From positions 1 to 34,788 of the forward strand of contig CACYAW010000017.1 of the NCBI GenBank assembly GCA_902772455.1: 34,788 bases of DNA, given 5' to 3'. Shown here piece after piece: positions 32,431-34,788 of this stretch; the stretch's first letter is position 1; each line of letters starts with the position of its first letter. Source of the stretch: an uncultured Bacteroidales bacterium. Its GTDB lineage: Bacteria > Bacteroidota > Bacteroidia > Bacteroidales > Muribaculaceae. The notes beneath the pieces are model-generated. The model saw only the letters and a list, made by a program, of their open reading frames with translations. It did no database searches and had not been told where the DNA came from. Position numbers and translations under genes: made by a program.

Positions 32431-32460
32431 CGTGGAGACACAAGATTTTGTGTCTCCACG
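32431..32460. terminator. Perfect hairpin after the M16 gene
   Basis: CGTGGAGACACAA (32431-32443) pairs perfectly with TTGTGTCTCCACG (32448-32460) around a GATT loop: a 13-bp stem 8 bp after the M16 stop. There is no T-run, but the stem would block RNA decay or help termination. Confidence 0.7.
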
Positions 32461-32465
32461 CAACA

Positions 32466-32507
32466 GTTAGGGTCCTTAAAGTCGTTCATGACTTTAGGGA
32501 CCCTAAC
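32466..32507. terminator. Second hairpin between M16 and CDP-alcohol transferase genes
   Basis: An 18-bp stem with one G-T pair is formed by 32466-32483 and 32490-32507 (GTTAGGGTCC at one end, GGACCCTAAC at the other), loop GTTCAT. TTGTTATCTT follows on the plus strand. Lying only 5 bp after the first hairpin, it forms a tandem terminator between convergent genes. Confidence 0.75.
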
Positions 32508-32526
32508 TTGTTATCTTAAGGATGGG

Positions 32527-32582
32527 AAAACTCCTAGATCCTAACTTCAAACTCCTAACTTTTAACTTCCAACTCTTTAATC
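32527..32582. repeat. Heptanucleotide array at the 3' end of the CDP-alcohol transferase gene
   Basis: Eight 7-bp units without phase break: AAAACTC, CTAGATC, CTAACTT, CAAACTC, CTAACTT, TTAACTT, CCAACTC, TTTAATC. The array covers the stop codon of the minus-strand gene (32555-32557), so the last residues (ELEVKS) and the stop come from repeat sequence. Confidence 0.85.
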
Positions 32583-33514
32583 GCCTTCTTGCAAATGCCC
32601 TCGTGGCGGCACACCATGTAGATGAGCAACAGGTTAAACACCACAATCTCGAAGGCGAAATACAACCACGGCATGTTGATAATCACTGCGATGAAGCAGA
32701 CGATGATGCGTGTGTTAAAGGTGAGGATGTTGGTATATTTCATCAGCGGCAGGCTCAGCTGGCGGAAGTACTCACGGAATTCCTGACTGGGCACGCCGTT
32801 CTCGCCGTAACGCTCGTTCAAAGCGGCACGCAGGCGCTGCATGTTGGGGGTCATGCGCTCCTGGTTGGCGGTATAGCCGCTGTAGAAGAACAACGGCAGC
32901 TTGCTCCAGAAGTTCCTGCCCCACTCCAGCTGATGGTACTGTTCCTTCAGCTTGGCGGCGCTTTCCAGTTCACTGCCCTGCTGCCCCTTGAGGAAGAACA
33001 GGTGGAACTGACGGTAGCAGTCGGCCATCGCGGCCTGCAGGGCATGGCTGAGGCCTGAGCCGATGCCCAAAGCCCAAATCAGCCACTCGTGCTCGGCGAA
33101 GAAATTGGGACCGGTCCAGCTGTCGCCAAAGTCGAGTTCCCTGAACACCAGTGCAAAGCCGATTGCGGCAAACCACAAGTCACCGCTCACACCGTCCAGG
33201 ATGCGGCCCATGCGCGAGTACTGCTGCGTGAGGCGTGCCAGCTGGCCGTCGGCGCTGTCAAAGGTGTCGGCCCATGTGATGAGCAACATGCCCACCCAGT
33301 TGAGCCATGCCAAATGCGGCTGGTGGAAATAGAGCATAATGCCACCCACAACACCCATGAAGATGCTGGCGACAGTGATCGCATTGGGGCTGACCCCCAA
33401 CTTCTCAAACAGTTTGGCCCACAGGAAACCCAGGGGACGATGGAAATGCAGGTCGAACCACTCCTCGGTGTCCGTCGACTTGAGCGATGCCTGATATTCT
33501 TCTTTTAATGTCAT
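32555..33514 (-). CDS. CDP-alcohol phosphatidyltransferase family membrane enzyme
   Basis: The 319-residue membrane protein carries the CDP-alcohol phosphotransferase motif at residues 86-112: DSADGQLAR, eight residues, then GRILDGVSGD. The canonical spacing has the fourth Asp four residues after the third (DxxxD); here that site is Gly111 and the Asp is at 112. About six hydrophobic segments are seen, at roughly 45-65, 68-82, 113-125, 140-160 and two near the C-terminus (IIVCFIAVIINMPWLYFAF, EIVVFNLLLIYMV). Such enzymes transfer a phospho-alcohol head group from a CDP-linked donor, making phospholipids, inositol lipids or related products. The exact substrate cannot be read. It lies 100 bp behind the ATP-grasp gene on the same strand, with that gap partly filled by a 7-bp array. 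A cytosolic soluble insert (about 170-260) is larger than in minimal family members. Confidence 0.85.
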   Translation of the reverse strand: MTLKEEYQASLKSTDTEEWFDLHFHRPLGFLWAKLFEKLGVSPNAITVASIFMGVVGGIMLYFHQPHLAWLNWVGMLLITWADTFDSADGQLARLTQQYSRMGRILDGVSGDLWFAAIGFALVFRELDFGDSWTGPNFFAEHEWLIWALGIGSGLSHALQAAMADCYRQFHLFFLKGQQGSELESAAKLKEQYHQLEWGRNFWSKLPLFFYSGYTANQERMTPNMQRLRAALNERYGENGVPSQEFREYFRQLSLPLMKYTNILTFNTRIIVCFIAVIINMPWLYFAFEIVVFNLLLIYMVCRHEGICKKAIKELEVKS

Positions 33515-33573
33515 GCTTCAGTTACTTTTTTCAGTTGGCAGTTTACAGTAGTGACAACAAATAAATGCGGATG

Positions 33574-33617
33574 CCAATTCCTAACTTCTAACTTCTAACT
33601 CCTAAGTCCTAACTTTA
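33574..33617. repeat. Heptanucleotide array, ATP-grasp-CDP-alcohol transferase gap
   Basis: Six 7-bp units: CCAATTC, CTAACTT, CTAACTT, CTAACTC, CTAAGTC, CTAACTT, ending at the stop codon of the ATP-grasp gene (33615-33617). A related run (CAGTTGG, CAGTTTA, CAGTAGT at 33532-33552) lies in the same gap. Confidence 0.9.
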
Positions 33618-34484
33618 CAGTCCCAGATGGGCCTTGGCCAACGCCAGCACAGCCTTGGCGATGTGCGGGGCCGACTCGTTGCGGCACGGGGCAAAGCTGG
33701 GCCAGTCGTTGAAGTCGATGATGCGGATGGTGCCGTCAGGATCCACGATGCAGTCGCCACCATAGATCACCACGTTCAGTTCCTCGGCAGCGCGCGAGCA
33801 GATGTCCTTCAGATTCTTCAGGTCGATGTCGATGCCCTGAGAGTGGCCGTTCACCTCTTCCCAGCCATACTTGCTGTGTCCCTCGTCAAATGGGTAGAAC
33901 CAATAGAAGAACTGAGAGTCCTTCACACCGTAGAACTTCACCAGGTCGCCCTGCAGATGCACGTTGATCACGGCACGTGTGATACCGCGGTAGAAGTACT
34001 CCTGCAGCACCTCCTGAGCCTCCTCGGGATGGCGCACGTAGCTCACGTCCTCCTTGTGCATAGCGTGGAAATCGCCTCGCTTGATCCAGCACGACTTGAA
34101 GCCTGCCTTTTTCAACTGCCCCTTGATGTTCTCGTTGGTGTTCACAATCAGACTCTCGGGATAAGGGATGCCGTTCCCCAGCAGGATGCGCGTCATGCGC
34201 TCGCGCGTACAGTTCTCGATACCGTAGCCCGAGTTAATCACCAGCTTGCCCTCATCCTCAAGCTTCTGCAGCTTGGCGATGCTAGCCCGCTCGCGGCACA
34301 TGGCCAGCACTACCGGCTCCTCGATTTCCTGCTTGTTGAACTGCTCCTCGCTGTACACGTTCACCTGGCACCCGCGCTTGCGCAGCTGCTCAGCCACGAG
34401 GTTAAAGATGGCCGTGTCGTTGCCAATATGGTTGGGCGAATAGGCCCCAGCGCGCATCACGCCCGCAATTGTAATATCTGCCAT
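33615..34484 (-). CDS. ATP-grasp (RimK/glutathione synthetase-like) ligase
   Basis: From the ATG at 34484 (MADITIAGVMRAGAYSPNHI) the product has 289 residues; a GTG at 34520 is possible but leaves little leader after the promoter. The N-terminal part is a Rossmann-like substrate domain (to about residue 90). The central and C-terminal parts look like an ATP-grasp fold: CWIKRGDFHAM holds the candidate ATP-contacting Lys, and metal-binding acidic residues are in VIYGGDCIVDPDGTIRIIDF followed by NDWPSF. ATP-grasp enzymes join a carboxylate (through an acyl phosphate) to an amine or thiol. It is cytoplasmic with no membrane segment. Substrates are unknown. The neighbour is a lipid head-group transferase, so a role in modifying a lipid or head group is possible, but this is context only. 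Confidence 0.75.
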   Translation of the reverse strand: MADITIAGVMRAGAYSPNHIGNDTAIFNLVAEQLRKRGCQVNVYSEEQFNKQEIEEPVVLAMCRERASIAKLQKLEDEGKLVINSGYGIENCTRERMTRILLGNGIPYPESLIVNTNENIKGQLKKAGFKSCWIKRGDFHAMHKEDVSYVRHPEEAQEVLQEYFYRGITRAVINVHLQGDLVKFYGVKDSQFFYWFYPFDEGHSKYGWEEVNGHSQGIDIDLKNLKDICSRAAEELNVVIYGGDCIVDPDGTIRIIDFNDWPSFAPCRNESAPHIAKAVLALAKAHLGL

Positions 34485-34539
34485 TATTCTATTCTCTTTT
34501 TGGTGGTCACGGACAAACACTGCCCGTACTAAATGGGCT

Positions 34540-34548
34540 GCAAAGATA
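34540..34548 (-). promoter_or_regulatory. Promoter -7 element of the ATP-grasp gene
   Basis: The minus strand reads TATCTTTGC (TAnnTTTG), about 55 bp before the ATG at 34484. It supports the ATG start, since the upstream GTG at 34520 would leave a leader of only about 12 nt. Confidence 0.6.
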
Positions 34549-34640
34549 CAAAATTTTGTGATAGAGCCACCTAAAACCCAAGAAAAAAGCCCTTTGGATA
34601 CGCAAAGCAGTGATTTTTGAAAAAAAATTGAGCAAAACGC

Positions 34641-34671
34641 TTGCAGGTATCAAAAAAAGCAGTACCTTTGC
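34641..34671 (+). promoter_or_regulatory. Promoter of tRNA-Ser
   Basis: TTG at 34641-34643 and TACCTTTGC at 34663-34671 with a 19-bp spacer match the Bacteroidetes consensus. Transcription would start near 34678, about 27 nt before the mature tRNA. Confidence 0.65.
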
Positions 34672-34704
34672 ACTCGCTATTGAAAATACTTTCAGCTAGC
34701 TTCC

Positions 34705-34788
34705 GGAGAGGTGGGTGAGTGGCTGAAACCAGCAGTTTGCTAAACTGCCGTAGGGGTAACTCTACCGCAAGTTCGAATCTTGTCCTCT
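34705..34788 (+). tRNA. tRNA-Ser(GCU), 3' end outside window
   Basis: The acceptor strand GGAGAGG starts at 34705. The D-arm has GGTGAGTGGCTGAAACC-type sequence. The anticodon stem GCAGT/ACTGC encloses the loop TTGCTAA with anticodon GCT, read as Ser for AGC/AGU codons. A long variable arm (GTAGGGGTAACTCTAC) and a T-loop TTCGAAT follow. The window ends at CCTCT, so the last two acceptor bases and the discriminator base are missing. Confidence 0.93.

Overview
This window is a chromosomal segment from a member of Bacteroidales, with a gut Muribaculaceae- or Prevotellaceae-like flavour. The evidence is a SusC/SusD pair with surface lipoproteins, a PorQ gene of the type IX secretion system (T9SS), BspA-type leucine-rich repeats, a T9SS-like C-terminal tail, and repeated promoters with the Bacteroidetes -7 element TAnnTTTG. 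Genus cannot be fixed from sequence reading alone.

Layout. Positions 1-2177 (minus) hold the N-terminal 725 codons of an Oar-like TonB-dependent receptor behind a long structured leader. Positions 2625-6085 (minus) hold manA, mltG, a DUF2007 protein and porQ, probably one housekeeping run read from a promoter just upstream of manA. A 424-bp gap with a possible gene remnant precedes a plus-strand BspA-like repeat protein (6537-9854), which has a dockerin-like pair and a C-terminal domain that stops in mid-fold. Convergent to it is a compact glycan locus (9970-16919, minus): SusC, SusD, a GH18 endo-beta-N-acetylglucosaminidase-like lipoprotein and a DUF1735/LamG lipoprotein. It looks like a minimal N-glycan core locus without exo-mannosidases. 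Upstream on the same strand are a P-type Ca2+ ATPase and a dolichol/polyprenol-phosphate-mannose-synthase-like GT2. Positions 21038-27100 (plus) encode a 2020-residue secreted mosaic of alternating carbohydrate-binding-like modules ending in a T9SS-like sorting domain. Then come a TonB-dependent receptor (minus) and a divergent M16 zinc peptidase (plus), split by an exact 17-bp tandem duplication. The window closes with a CDP-alcohol phosphatidyltransferase and an ATP-grasp enzyme (minus) and a tRNA-Ser(GCU) cut by the window edge.

How the parts fit. Much of the window serves the cell surface: glycan capture and import (three TonB-dependent receptors, SusD, GH18, LamG), display of large binding proteins, and part of the T9SS export machinery (porQ). 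Two surface proteins, the BspA-like one and the 2020-residue one, share a C-terminal module type, but only the larger keeps a recognisable sorting tail.

Most notable observations: (1) the 17-bp duplication that splits the M16 gene, where removing one copy restores a 968-residue protein; (2) five intergenic arrays of strict 7-bp period, consensus YTAACTY on the plus strand, at the 3' ends of minus-strand genes, which place stop codons in all three frames and in three cases supply the gene's own stop; (3) the mosaic giant protein; (4) the truncated BspA-like protein; (5) back-to-back promoters with identical 9-bp -7 elements facing outward, one of which seems to give an almost leaderless mRNA.
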